The notes beneath the pieces are model-generated. The model saw only the letters and a list, made by a program, of their open reading frames with translations. It was not told where the DNA came from and did no database searches. Of a stretch of 43,936 bases of DNA, positions 1 to 8,148 are shown one piece after another. The position numbers and the translations under genes were made by a program. Numbering within the stretch: the first letter of the stretch is position 1; each line of letters opens with the position of its first letter. Origin of the DNA: Prevotellaceae bacterium (GTDB taxonomy: Bacteria > Bacteroidota > Bacteroidia > Bacteroidales > UBA932); NCBI GenBank assembly GCA_031257655.1, contig JAIROF010000173.1, positions 1 through 43,936 of the forward strand, read 5' to 3'.

Positions 1-147
1 TAAAATTCAACATTATTGTATTCCCGACATTATTTTCGCGACAGTAATGTTTTGTGCTATGTTTTTCATATATGACTATATATCAACAACAAAATGTCCA
101 TCAGGTCAGGAGTTCTGAACTTTCGACCGAGCGGAGTATAGCTCCTC

Positions 148-2274
148 CTACCGCATCATCAGCAGCTCCATCATCTTGGTGGCCGCCAGCGATACGGGGG
201 TGCCGGGGCCAAAGATGGCGGCGGCGCCTGCGTCGTAGAGGTACTGGTAGTCCTGGTGGGGTATTACGCCGCCCACGATGATGATGATGTCCTCGCGCCC
301 CAGCTTTTTGAGCTCCTCCACCACCTGCGGGAGGAGGGTTTTGTGGCCGGCGGCGAGGGAGGACATGGCGAAGAAGTGCACGTCGTTTTCCACCGCCTGC
401 TTGGCGGCCTCTTCGGGGGTTTGGAAGAGGGGCCCCATGTCCACGTCGAAGCCCATGTCGGCGTAGCCGGTGGCGACGACTTTTGCGCCGCGGTCGTGCC
501 CGTCCTGCCCCAGCTTGGCCACCATGATGCGCGGCTGGCGACCCTCCTTTTCGGCAAACTCATCTACCAGCGCCTTTGCCCTGTCAAAGGAGGGGTTTCC
601 CTTCGATTCGGCGCTGTATACTCCAGAATTCATACGTATGGTGGCTTTATATCGTCCGGCCACTTTTTCGCAGGCGTCGGAAATTTCGCCCAGCGTGGCG
701 CGCTTTTGCGCGGCGTCGACGGCGAGGGCGAGCAGGTTGCCCGTTTTGGCTTCGACGGCGCGGGTAATGGCGTCGAGGGCGGCCTGCACGTCGGCTTCGC
801 TGCGGGCGGTGCGCAGCGCTTGCAGCCGCTTGATCTGGCTTTCGCGCACGGCGGTGTTGTCCACGTCGAGAATGTCGATGGGGTCTTCCTTGTCGAGGCG
901 GTACTTGTTGAGGCCAACAATCACGTCTACGTTGCTGTCTATGCGGGCTTGCTTTCGGGCTGCCGCCTCTTCGATGCGCATTTTGGGGATGCCCGTTTCG
1001 ATGGCCTTTGCCATTCCGCCCAGCTTTTCCACCTCTTCTATGAGCGCCCAGGCGCGGTGCGCCAGCTCGTGGGTGAGCTTCTCCACGTAGTAGGAGCCGG
1101 CCCAGGGGTCAACGGACTTGGTGATGTTGGTTTCCTCCTGGATGTAGATTTGGGTGTTTCGGGCAATGCGCGCCGAGAAGTCGGTGGGGAGGGCGATGGC
1201 CTCGTCGAGGGCGTTGGTGTGGAGGGACTGGGTGTGCCCCAGCGCCGCCGCCATAGCCTCGATGCAGGTTCGGGCAACGTTGTTGAAGGGGTCTTGCTCG
1301 GTGAGGCTCCAGCCCGACGTTTGCGAGTGGGTGCGCAGGGCGAGCGACTTGGGGGTTTTGGGGTCGAAGGTTTTCACGATTTTAGCCCAGAGCATTCGGG
1401 CGGCCCTCATCTTGGCAATCTCCATGAAGTGGTTCATGCCGATAGCCCAGAAGAAGGATAGGCGGGGCGCAAAGGCGTCTATGCTGAGGCCGGCCTTTAC
1501 GCCGGTGCGCAGGTACTCCAGGCCGTCGGCGAGGGTGTAGGCCATTTCGATGTCGCAGGTGGCGCCGGCCTCCTGCATGTGGTAGCCCGAGATGGAGATG
1601 CTGTTGAACTTGGGCATGTGCTGCGAGGTGTAGGCAAAGATGTCGCCGATGATGCGCATCGAAAATTCGGGCGGGTAGATGTAGGTGTTGCGCACCATGA
1701 ACTCCTTAAGGATGTCGTTTTGGATGGTTCCGCTGAGCTGGTCGAGCGTGCATCCCTGCTCGAGGCCTGCCACGATGTAGAAGGCCAGCACGGGGAGGAC
1801 GGCGCCGTTCATGGTCATGGAGACGGACATTTTGTTGAGGGGGATTTGGTCAAAGAGCACCTTCATGTCCTCGACGCTGCAGATGCTCACGCCGGCTTTT
1901 CCCACGTCGCCCACCACGCGGGGGTGGTCGGCGTCGTAGCCGCGGTGGGTGGCCAGGTCAAAGGCTACGGAGAGGCCTTTTTGTCCGGCGGCAAGGTTGC
2001 GGCGGTAGAAGGCGTTGGATTCTTCGGCGGTGGAGAATCCGGCGTACTGCCGCACCGTCCACGGGCTCATAACGTACATGGTGCTGTAGGGCCCGCGCAG
2101 GTAGGGGGCAATGCCGGCCGCGTAGCAGAGGTGCTCCATGCCCTCCAGATCGGCGGCGGTGTAAAGTGGTTTTACGTCAATTTGCTCGGGCGTGCGCCAT
2201 TCGCTGCCGCCGCCCGCCGCCTCGCGCGCGCTGGCAGCGGCGGAGTAGGTAAGGTCTGAAAATGTGGGACGCAT
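148..2274 (-). CDS. mutB: Methylmalonyl-CoA mutase, large (catalytic) subunit
   Basis: Adenosylcobalamin-dependent isomerase interconverting methylmalonyl-CoA and succinyl-CoA in the cytosol, part of the propionate/succinate route of Bacteroidota. The 708-aa length is normal for the catalytic subunit. The N-terminal two thirds are the substrate TIM barrel (visible stretches RTHSQTSGWSLTEQDPFNN and AMAAALGHTQSLHTNALDEA); the C-terminal ~130 residues are the B12-binding domain with the DxHxxG motif at residues 591-596 (His593 should be the lower cobalt ligand), followed by the SSLAAGH and VGGVIP loops. The start matches the family N-terminus (MRP..., then WRTPEQIDVKPLYT). The usual partner mutA is expected directly upstream but is not there; instead the MNT antitoxin gene ends 35 nt upstream, and I see no TAnnTTTG promoter in that gap, so mutB may depend on readthrough from the toxin-antitoxin promoter or on a non-consensus one. 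The family call is very secure. Confidence 0.97.
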   Translation of the reverse strand: MRPTFSDLTYSAAASAREAAGGGSEWRTPEQIDVKPLYTAADLEGMEHLCYAAGIAPYLRGPYSTMYVMSPWTVRQYAGFSTAEESNAFYRRNLAAGQKGLSVAFDLATHRGYDADHPRVVGDVGKAGVSICSVEDMKVLFDQIPLNKMSVSMTMNGAVLPVLAFYIVAGLEQGCTLDQLSGTIQNDILKEFMVRNTYIYPPEFSMRIIGDIFAYTSQHMPKFNSISISGYHMQEAGATCDIEMAYTLADGLEYLRTGVKAGLSIDAFAPRLSFFWAIGMNHFMEIAKMRAARMLWAKIVKTFDPKTPKSLALRTHSQTSGWSLTEQDPFNNVARTCIEAMAAALGHTQSLHTNALDEAIALPTDFSARIARNTQIYIQEETNITKSVDPWAGSYYVEKLTHELAHRAWALIEEVEKLGGMAKAIETGIPKMRIEEAAARKQARIDSNVDVIVGLNKYRLDKEDPIDILDVDNTAVRESQIKRLQALRTARSEADVQAALDAITRAVEAKTGNLLALAVDAAQKRATLGEISDACEKVAGRYKATIRMNSGVYSAESKGNPSFDRAKALVDEFAEKEGRQPRIMVAKLGQDGHDRGAKVVATGYADMGFDVDMGPLFQTPEEAAKQAVENDVHFFAMSSLAAGHKTLLPQVVEELKKLGREDIIIIVGGVIPHQDYQYLYDAGAAAIFGPGTPVSLAATKMMELLMMR

Positions 2275-2309
2275 ATTGTATGTTAGATTGATTAAGTATA
2301 TTTTTTCTG

Positions 2310-2639
2310 CTAAATAACGATTTTGGCGTTGAACATTGCGCGCGCGTCTTCATATTCGTCGGGCGTTTTGGTCAGAATATCCATGGGCACTACAAATTTG
2401 CGCATAACCTCAAGGTTTGGCTGCACGGTCATTCTTGCCCGCTCAAAAATATCCTTACCCTCAAACGCCTTGGATACGATGATGAGGTCAATATCGCTGT
2501 CCTCGTGCGGGTTGCCGTTGTTGAACGAGCCAAATAGCGCAATTCGGTTATCAATACCATGCCTCACCAGCGTTTGGTGCATGTAGGCAATCACGCTATC
2601 TACCGTTGCCCTGTCCAAGTTTACTGCATCTTTATCCAT
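2310..2639 (-). CDS. MNT-type nucleotidyltransferase, putative antitoxin of a HEPN/MNT pair
   Basis: A 109-aa minimal nucleotidyltransferase. The polymerase-beta fold signature is present: GSF at residues 37-39, then SDIDL with Asp49 and Asp51 as the metal-binding pair, and a further candidate acidic residue in VPMDIL. In HEPN/MNT modules this protein usually neutralises the HEPN ribonuclease, in some families by adding nucleotides (AMPylation) to it. The start codon lies inside the last codons of the HEPN reading frame (19-nt overlap), the gene order typical of this module. It is probably transcribed from the promoter at 3034-3063. Domain assignment is secure; the antitoxin role is inferred from family and context, and its partner is frameshifted here. 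Confidence 0.9.
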   Translation of the reverse strand: MDKDAVNLDRATVDSVIAYMHQTLVRHGIDNRIALFGSFNNGNPHEDSDIDLIIVSKAFEGKDIFERARMTVQPNLEVMRKFVVPMDILTKTPDEYEDARAMFNAKIVI

Positions 2640-3003
2640 GGCTGTACTGTTTTTGTTTGTTGGTAAATGTTGATAGCTTGTTCTTTAGTGTAGAGCGCCA
2701 TCATTCTGCGCAAATCTTCCGGATAGCGCACTACTATGGACAAGCTGTTTATCCATTCTAAAAAACTTTTATGTCTTCCGGCAAATTCAAGGTGATTTTT
2801 TCCACAAAATACAGCAAGTTATGCAGCTTTGGCGGTATTTTGTTAAACCGCTTTATGTACAATCCTTTCAGCGCTTTTTCCAAGCTCAGGTGGCACATGT
2901 AAATGCAGTAAATGTTTCTTCCGGTTTTCAGCATAGAATCGGCCACGTCCAAGTCGTAGTCGGACTGCAAAAACCATTCTTCGTAGCTAAGCTGCTTTTC
3001 CAT
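2621..3003 (-). pseudogene. HEPN-domain protein (putative toxin), reading frame broken by one base
   Basis: From ATG 3003 (or 3012) the frame reads 81 residues (MEKQLSYEEWFLQSDYDLDV..., with HLSLEKALKGLYI and KIPPKLHNLLYF, typical of HEPN family PF05168) and stops at 2758-2760. In the -1 frame, directly from the T6 run (A6 on the plus strand, 2760-2765), it continues as LEWINSLSIVVRYPEDLRRM and ends with TAA at 2621-2623 inside the MNT gene. The joined protein would be 127 aa, the normal HEPN length, and includes the conserved RYPED-like segment. One extra T restores the frame. This can be a real loss-of-function mutation, a homopolymer sequencing error, or ribosomal slippage; the site GTTTTTTA is not a canonical X-XXY-YYZ slip site. 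I do not see an R-x4-6-H ribonuclease motif in the joined sequence, so catalytic activity is uncertain even if repaired. A longer N-terminal extension to 3180 is unlikely because it would lie upstream of the promoter. Confidence 0.85.
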
Positions 3004-3033
3004 GATATGCATTTTTGTATTAGCATGAGGCTG

Positions 3034-3063
3034 CAAAGTTAATAAATATTTCCTTCTCCCAAA
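3034..3063 (-). promoter_or_regulatory. Bacteroidota-type promoter of the HEPN/MNT module
   Basis: Read on the minus strand: TTTG (plus 3060-3063), an 18-nt spacer, and TAACTTTG (plus 3034-3041), matching the -33/-7 consensus. Transcription would begin near 3027, leaving a 15-25-nt leader before ATG 3012/3003. This supports the short HEPN start. Confidence 0.75.
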
Positions 3064-3531
3064 AGCTGAAGCGACTAAATTAATTGGGCTTAGCCGCCCC
3101 GAATGGAGAGCAGTACAACGCACCGCAAAAAACAACATGTTAGTATCCAAATGCTTGCGCCACTTTTCCCGCGATGGCAAAAAAGCGACAGCTGGCGGTT
3201 AGCCTATATCAGCAGCAAAGCCGACAAGGGTCGACAAATGGCGCTCTCTGCCAAATAATGGGGCTAAATGCCTTTTTGCCAGGGCGTAAGCATAGCAGCG
3301 CTGTCTTTTTTGGCGTATTCGCCCAAAGTACAGGCAAATTTGTTACCTTTGTGCCGTTAGCCACTGCTTAAAAAGCGATTTTGAACAATTACATTGAAAA
3401 TAGCTGTACTCAGCGCCGCTAAAGCAAGCCGAGCGGAAGCAAGCGCTACTCTTTTATTTAGCTGATACGGAAAATATCCATCTAAAATTTGTGAACCCCG
3501 AAAATTAAACAACGCATAAAAAATAGCAGCC
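3064..3531. other. Divergent intergenic region between the HEPN/MNT module and the DUF262 operon
   Basis: About 470 nt without a convincing gene on either strand. A TACCTTTG element at 3344-3351 on the plus strand is a plausible -7 box for the DUF262 operon, giving a leader of about 175 nt, but I see no good TTTG at the expected distance. No tRNA, attachment-site duplication or clear terminator is visible. Confidence 0.5.
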
Positions 3532-4899
3532 ATGGAATTTAGCATAAAAAATAATCAGGTCGTTTCGCTCAGCCTGCTAAAGAAAGAGGCGGCCACAGGC
3601 AATGACATTTTATTTGCCTTAATCGACGAAGGTCAGCGCCCCTGGGTTGAGCTGAAGCTGCACAACAACGAATTAGCTGTAATCCAAAAATCGGATGATA
3701 TTATTGCGGATGATATTTTCGACCTTAAGCTGGAGGAAATACTGTTGGAGATAATAGAAACAGAGCAGTCTGGGACGGACAGCTACAGCGAACAAAACAC
3801 GCTAGAGCCTAACCCGTACGACCCCGACCAAATTAAAGTCCGCTCCGATAAAATATCCATCACGCTTATTTCGCAGATGATTGACAACGGCGACATTGAT
3901 TTAAATCCCGATTTTCAGAGGCATTTGGTTTGGGATCAGATACAAAAATCGCGCTTGATTGAATCCATTTTGCTGCGAATACCCCTACCTATGTTCTACT
4001 TTGCGGAAGACAAAGAGGGAAAGCTGTCGGTTGTTGACGGGTTGCAGCGAATATCGGCCATTAAAGAATTTATGGACAATAAATTCCCTTTAAAAAACTT
4101 ACAGTACCTGGAAGAAAGCTGCAGGGGTAAGCACTATGAAACAAAGGGAGATAAGCAAGGTATTGACACAAAATATTTTAGATGGTTTAACTTGACCACG
4201 CTGTCGGCAAACATCATAGACCCGAGCTCTCCGTTTAAGGTGAAATATGATATTTTTAGAAGAATCAACACCGGCGGGAAGCCGTTGAATAACCAGGAAA
4301 TACGTAACTGCTTAACGGGAGAGGGGTTAAGAAGCGTCCTCAAAAAAATGGCATCCTTAAAGGAGTTTAAAACGGCAACCGATAATAGCATTAAGCCCAA
4401 GCGCATGGATGACCAAGAGGTTGCCCTCCGATTTCTCATGTTTTACGAAATGAAAGCCACAAAAGGAAATATAGCTTCCTACAGCGGCTACATGGATTCT
4501 TCTCTGGATGCATTTACAGAAGCCCACATAAAAAGCAAACAGATTGATTTTGAACAATCTGTAAAACGTTTTGCCGAGGCGATGAAAAATGCAGAGTACT
4601 TGTTTGGCAAAAAATATGCATTTAGAAAAGTTACGCCTAAAAACACCCGGCCTGATGCATACAAGCAGCTGATAAACAAATCACTGTTTGTATGCGCATC
4701 CATTTTACTGGCCGATTATAGCCACGAAAAAATTAAAGCGCTAAACAGCCGTCAAGCGTTGCTATCCCCTCTGGCAAAGGAGGTAGAAAGCAACAAACAA
4801 TTTTTTGCCTACCTGTCTTACGGAACCAACGGCAAAGCGAATTTCCTTTACGTGTACGACACGCTGGCCAAGCTGTTCAGCTCGGTAGTAAAATACTAA
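3532..4899 (+). CDS. DUF262 (GmrSD N-terminal/ParB-like nuclease fold) protein
   Basis: A 455-aa protein whose middle part is a DUF262 domain: NPDFQR at residues 125-130, VVDGLQR at 168-173 (the DGQQR motif of ParB/Srx-fold nucleases and NTPases) and FRRINTGGKPLN at 242-253. Residues 1-95 form an acidic N-terminal extension without a family I recognise; the C-terminal ~200 residues are helical. DUF262 occurs in GmrSD-type modification-dependent restriction enzymes and other defence proteins, where it often hydrolyses NTP and couples to an effector. There is no HNH (DUF1524) half here, so this is not a standard GmrSD. The next gene starts 4 nt after the stop, so the two are co-transcribed. AT-rich composition and context suggest horizontal acquisition. 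The biochemical role here is inferred. Confidence 0.88.
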   Translation: MEFSIKNNQVVSLSLLKKEAATGNDILFALIDEGQRPWVELKLHNNELAVIQKSDDIIADDIFDLKLEEILLEIIETEQSGTDSYSEQNTLEPNPYDPDQIKVRSDKISITLISQMIDNGDIDLNPDFQRHLVWDQIQKSRLIESILLRIPLPMFYFAEDKEGKLSVVDGLQRISAIKEFMDNKFPLKNLQYLEESCRGKHYETKGDKQGIDTKYFRWFNLTTLSANIIDPSSPFKVKYDIFRRINTGGKPLNNQEIRNCLTGEGLRSVLKKMASLKEFKTATDNSIKPKRMDDQEVALRFLMFYEMKATKGNIASYSGYMDSSLDAFTEAHIKSKQIDFEQSVKRFAEAMKNAEYLFGKKYAFRKVTPKNTRPDAYKQLINKSLFVCASILLADYSHEKIKALNSRQALLSPLAKEVESNKQFFAYLSYGTNGKANFLYVYDTLAKLFSSVVKY

Positions 4900-4903
4900 A
4901 ACA

Positions 4904-6046
4904 ATGAAACATATCACCATCAAAAACTTCAAATGCTTCCATGAGGTCGATATTCCGCTCAGCAAATTAGCTGTTTTGGCCGGAGCAAATGGCAATGGGA
5001 AAAGCACAGCGATTCAATCTTTGCTGTTTTTACGAAAGACCATAGAGCACTGCGCCAAATGGGAAAAAGGCCGGTTCGATTACAGCGCACCGAATGGGCT
5101 GAACGTAGAGCTGAACGGCTCATACTGCCTTGACTTGGGAAACAGCGACTACGTAATACCCGTAGATTCCAACATGCGCGATATAATTACGTTAGGATTA
5201 TTTGATGAGCGCAACAACAACGAATTTACAGTTACCTACAGCACCAATACCGGACAAGAGTTGTGGTTAACGCCCAAAGAAGTGTCTAACCGCTACAGAG
5301 ATAACCCTCTATGCCACCAAGAGTTTTACTACCTAAACGCAGAAAGGATAGGGCCGCGAATGTCTCAGAGCATAAAATTTTACGACTACCCTAACGTAGG
5401 CTTTAAAGGAGAGTACACGGCACAAATCATCTCCAACCTAAACTGGAGCTTCAAAGTAGACGAAGAGCGGGTTAACAGCGAAAATTTGTTGGGCAGCCGT
5501 TTTGAGCACTACATCAACGCATGGTTGAGGTTTATACTTCCGGGTGTTTCTGTTGCGTCCCACTTTGACGATAAAACGCATACTGCCCGCATTGAAGTTC
5601 AAAACAGCTACTCCAAGAACAACGCCATAATCCCGACCAATACGGGGTTTGGTATAAGCTACGTTCTACCCATTATCGTATCCGGGTTGATTGCCAAAAA
5701 GGATAGATTTATGATTGTCGAAAACCCCGAAGCACACTTACATCCTTCCGCTCAATCAAAAGTTGGTCAATTTTTGGCAATAATTGCCAACGCTGGAGTT
5801 AACGTTATTGTAGAAACCCATAGCGACCATGTCATTAACGGCATTCAAATTGCGGTTGTCCGCAACAAAATAAAGCCGGAAAACGTTTGCATTAACTTCT
5901 TCCAGCAGGATGATAACGCTACTCAGCCAAAAGTTACCACCATCGGTATAAAAGAAAAAGGGGAGCTAACGGATTGGCCTAAAGGATTTTTCGACCAAAC
6001 ACAAATTGACTATTCATACCTGATACAGCTTAGACGAAATGTTTAA
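4904..6046 (+). CDS. AAA-family ATPase, DUF3696/OLD-like
   Basis: A 380-aa ABC/SMC-like ATPase. The N-terminus IKNFKCFHEVDIPLSKLAVL leads into Walker A GANGNGKST at residues 27-35; the Walker B/signature equivalent is IVENPEAHLHP near residues 270-280, followed by the switch VETHSDH near 306. The ending WPKGFFDQ is the mark of DUF3696 proteins. Unlike OLD nucleases there is no C-terminal TOPRIM domain, so it is likely a motor or sensor that works with separate effectors. It sits between the DUF262 gene (4-nt gap) and the following gene (8-nt overlap), meaning translational coupling and likely complex formation. Such ATPases recur in anti-phage systems; its exact trigger is unknown. Confidence 0.9.
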   Translation: MKHITIKNFKCFHEVDIPLSKLAVLAGANGNGKSTAIQSLLFLRKTIEHCAKWEKGRFDYSAPNGLNVELNGSYCLDLGNSDYVIPVDSNMRDIITLGLFDERNNNEFTVTYSTNTGQELWLTPKEVSNRYRDNPLCHQEFYYLNAERIGPRMSQSIKFYDYPNVGFKGEYTAQIISNLNWSFKVDEERVNSENLLGSRFEHYINAWLRFILPGVSVASHFDDKTHTARIEVQNSYSKNNAIIPTNTGFGISYVLPIIVSGLIAKKDRFMIVENPEAHLHPSAQSKVGQFLAIIANAGVNVIVETHSDHVINGIQIAVVRNKIKPENVCINFFQQDDNATQPKVTTIGIKEKGELTDWPKGFFDQTQIDYSYLIQLRRNV

Positions 6047-6854
6047 CTACTACTTGTACCATAGAAGCTACGAAAATTCAGCAGCTCAAGAAATTGAGCG
6101 CAACTTGCAAGATTTAAACGAGATCGTTTTCTGCGAACGGCGCGAAAACGAACATTTCTTTAAGCACGATGAGACCATTTGGGGCGTAAAAACAGCAGAT
6201 GGAATTTTTGGCGAGGTGGTTTTTTCAAAAATAGCGGATAAGCAATTTAGCAATAGCGTTATTCCCAAGTTGTTTAACGCCATTGATGCTATCGAAAAGG
6301 AAATATTATCTTTTGACGACTTCGACAATTTATACAAAACATACAACGCATTTTACGGAATTAATTTTGCCAACCTAAATTTAGACACACAACGCTGCCT
6401 CCGCAGTAAAGAGGCTTATAAAACGTTTCGCGCCAAATTTTTATGGGAGCTTACCCCCGCCTCGCTCTGGGAGCGGAGAGAGCAACTTTTTTCAAAAATC
6501 ATCCTTTGCCCTTCTGTTGAAGAGCAAATTAAAACGATTGGAGCTTCTTACATCGCTCAAATAGCATCAACGCTGAGAAAATTAGATGAATATGCTGTTC
6601 AATATTGGGAAAAAGGCAGCTTTAGCTATGATGACGCCAATAAAAAAGCGGCCTTAAATATTTCGCCTGAATCTGAAACCACAATGTCGCAGAATAAATA
6701 CCGTAATCAAAGAGTATTTTCTATGCCCGACGGAAGAAAAGAATGCTTTGAGCTGCACATAAAAGTGAGAGATATACGTTTTCATATTTTCCCCGAAGGT
6801 GGGAAAATTTATATTGGGTATATTGGAAAACACCTTAATACTGCTAAATTTTAG
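6039..6854 (+). CDS. Protein of unknown function, third gene of the putative defence operon
   Basis: I do not recognise a family with confidence. The 271-aa protein is soluble (no signal peptide or membrane segment). It starts with MFNYYLYHRS; the first ~220 residues are charged and probably mostly helical; the last ~35 residues (from about 236) contain ELHIKVRDIR, FHIFPEGGKIYIGYIGKHL, an alternating hydrophobic beta pattern reminiscent of the C-terminal strands of RelE-like toxins or other small beta-rich effectors. That resemblance is from memory and weak. Its start overlaps the ATPase gene by 8 nt, so it is certainly in the same operon and is the natural candidate for the specificity or killing component. 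No catalytic motif could be assigned. Confidence 0.75.
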   Translation: MFNYYLYHRSYENSAAQEIERNLQDLNEIVFCERRENEHFFKHDETIWGVKTADGIFGEVVFSKIADKQFSNSVIPKLFNAIDAIEKEILSFDDFDNLYKTYNAFYGINFANLNLDTQRCLRSKEAYKTFRAKFLWELTPASLWERREQLFSKIILCPSVEEQIKTIGASYIAQIASTLRKLDEYAVQYWEKGSFSYDDANKKAALNISPESETTMSQNKYRNQRVFSMPDGRKECFELHIKVRDIRFHIFPEGGKIYIGYIGKHLNTAKF

Positions 6855-7168
6855 AGTGTCACGAAGCCCCTGCCCGATTCAACACAGCATTTCCCGATCA
6901 GGCTGGCTGCGCGCTGTACCTTACCCTCCGGTGCGGCAGCGCAAAGCGCAGCAAGGCGCACCGCCGCGTGCCTCCACCGCACCGGCAATCCGCGCCTCGC
7001 GCAATTAAAATCTAAACGGGAATCTCTAAAAACCCAAAACAAGGCTTGGGGCTGAGGCAAAAGCGGAGGTTAGTAAGGTAGTGAGCGCAGCAAATGAGCA
7101 CTTTGCCGAGGGAGCGTAGCGCAGCGCTTGGGGGGGCGAGGGTTGGAGGTTTCCTAACCCTTCTTCGC
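6855..7168. other. Intergenic region between convergent genes, with an inverted repeat
   Basis: 314 nt separating the defence operon from the polyprenyl synthase gene. Composition jumps from AT-rich to GC-rich at about 6880, which marks the right edge of the AT-rich island. A perfect 9-bp inverted repeat CCGGTGCGG (6928-6936) / CCGCACCGG (6977-6985) may form a hairpin. There is no clear T-tract terminator and no credible gene. Confidence 0.5.
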
Positions 7169-8140
7169 TCAGGTTTTTCTTTGCAGGAGCGCAAGCGCCA
7201 GGCGTTCGAGGTGTTCCTTTCGCTCGCGCGGCGCGCTCACCTGCGCGAGGCTTTGCATGGCGGCGTTGAAGAGGGTATTTTCCGCATCCTTCAGCAGCTG
7301 CTGTGCGTTGGCCTTTGCGTAGAAGCGTTTTGCCTGCAGCACCTTTTCGGCGGTGGGGAGGCGGGTAGTTTGCATGAGCAGCAAAAAATCGTCGCGCTCA
7401 CGCCCTCGCAGGGCCGCCACCGTGCTCACAAACAGGAAAGTTTTTTTGCCTGCGGCAATGTCTCCGCCCGTAGCTTTTCCAAATTCTGCGGCGTTGGCGT
7501 ATGCGTCGAGGTAGTCGTCTTGCAGCTGAAACGCCAGCCCGAGCTTATAGGCAAAGTCGTACAGGCGCCGAACGTCGGCGTCGCCGGCGGAGGCGGCCAA
7601 GGCGCCCATGGCGGCGGAGGCGGCCAGCAGCGCCGCCGTTTTTTTGCCCACCATGGCAAAGTACTCGTCCTTGGTAATGGTGGGCTGCTGCTCAAAGTCC
7701 ACGTCGAGCTGCTGGCCTTCGCAGACCTCCGTTGCCGCGCGGTTGAAGGCGTCCAGCACTGCGGCGTTGCCGGCAGCGCCGCACACCAGCTTGTAGGCTT
7801 CAATCAGCATGGCGTCGCCGGAGAGGATGGCGGCGCTCACGCCCCACTTGCTCACCACGGTTGGGCGTCCGCGCCGCAGGCTTGCCCGGTCCATAATATC
7901 GTCGTGGATGAGCGTAAAGCAGTGAAAGAGCTCTACGCCCAGCGAAAGGTCGACGTGCTTTTTTTCCAGCTCCTGCGCAAACAGGTCGGCGCACATGAGC
8001 AGCAGCACCGGCCGTATGTGCTTTCCCCCCGATAGCAGGGCGTAGCGCATGGGCTGGTAGAGCATTTCCGGCGTTTGCGGAAAGCTTAAGCCGGCCATTG
8101 CGCGGGCAACTTGCTCCGCGAGCTGCGAAAAGGAGTACAT
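7169..8140 (-). CDS. Short-chain polyprenyl diphosphate synthase (probably GGPP or FPP type)
   Basis: A 323-aa all-alpha trans-prenyltransferase that condenses isopentenyl diphosphate with allylic diphosphates. Visible motifs: GGKHIRP at residues 38-44, first Asp-rich motif DDIMD at 80-84, second Asp-rich motif DDYLD at 208-212. The residue five before the first motif is Phe75, and the motif has no two-residue insertion. In this family that pattern favours a short product (archaeal-type GGPP synthase logic), but product length is an inference. It lies 8 nt downstream of the bactofilin gene and is probably transcribed with it from the promoter at 8583-8615. Confidence 0.93.
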   Translation of the reverse strand: MYSFSQLAEQVARAMAGLSFPQTPEMLYQPMRYALLSGGKHIRPVLLLMCADLFAQELEKKHVDLSLGVELFHCFTLIHDDIMDRASLRRGRPTVVSKWGVSAAILSGDAMLIEAYKLVCGAAGNAAVLDAFNRAATEVCEGQQLDVDFEQQPTITKDEYFAMVGKKTAALLAASAAMGALAASAGDADVRRLYDFAYKLGLAFQLQDDYLDAYANAAEFGKATGGDIAAGKKTFLFVSTVAALRGRERDDFLLLMQTTRLPTAEKVLQAKRFYAKANAQQLLKDAENTLFNAAMQSLAQVSAPRERKEHLERLALALLQRKT

Positions 8141-8148
8141 GGCGCCGG

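Noticed and set aside
256..1461. 401-aa plus-strand reading frame opposite mutB
   Set aside because: Shadow of the GC-rich mutB codons; no domain, and mutB is certain.
2758..3180. 140-aa form of the HEPN protein
   Set aside because: The extra N-terminus lies upstream of a strong promoter and has no HEPN similarity; the true C-terminus is in another frame.
6851..7060. Small minus-strand frame after the defence operon
   Set aside because: Biased composition, no start signal, and it overlaps the end of the third gene.
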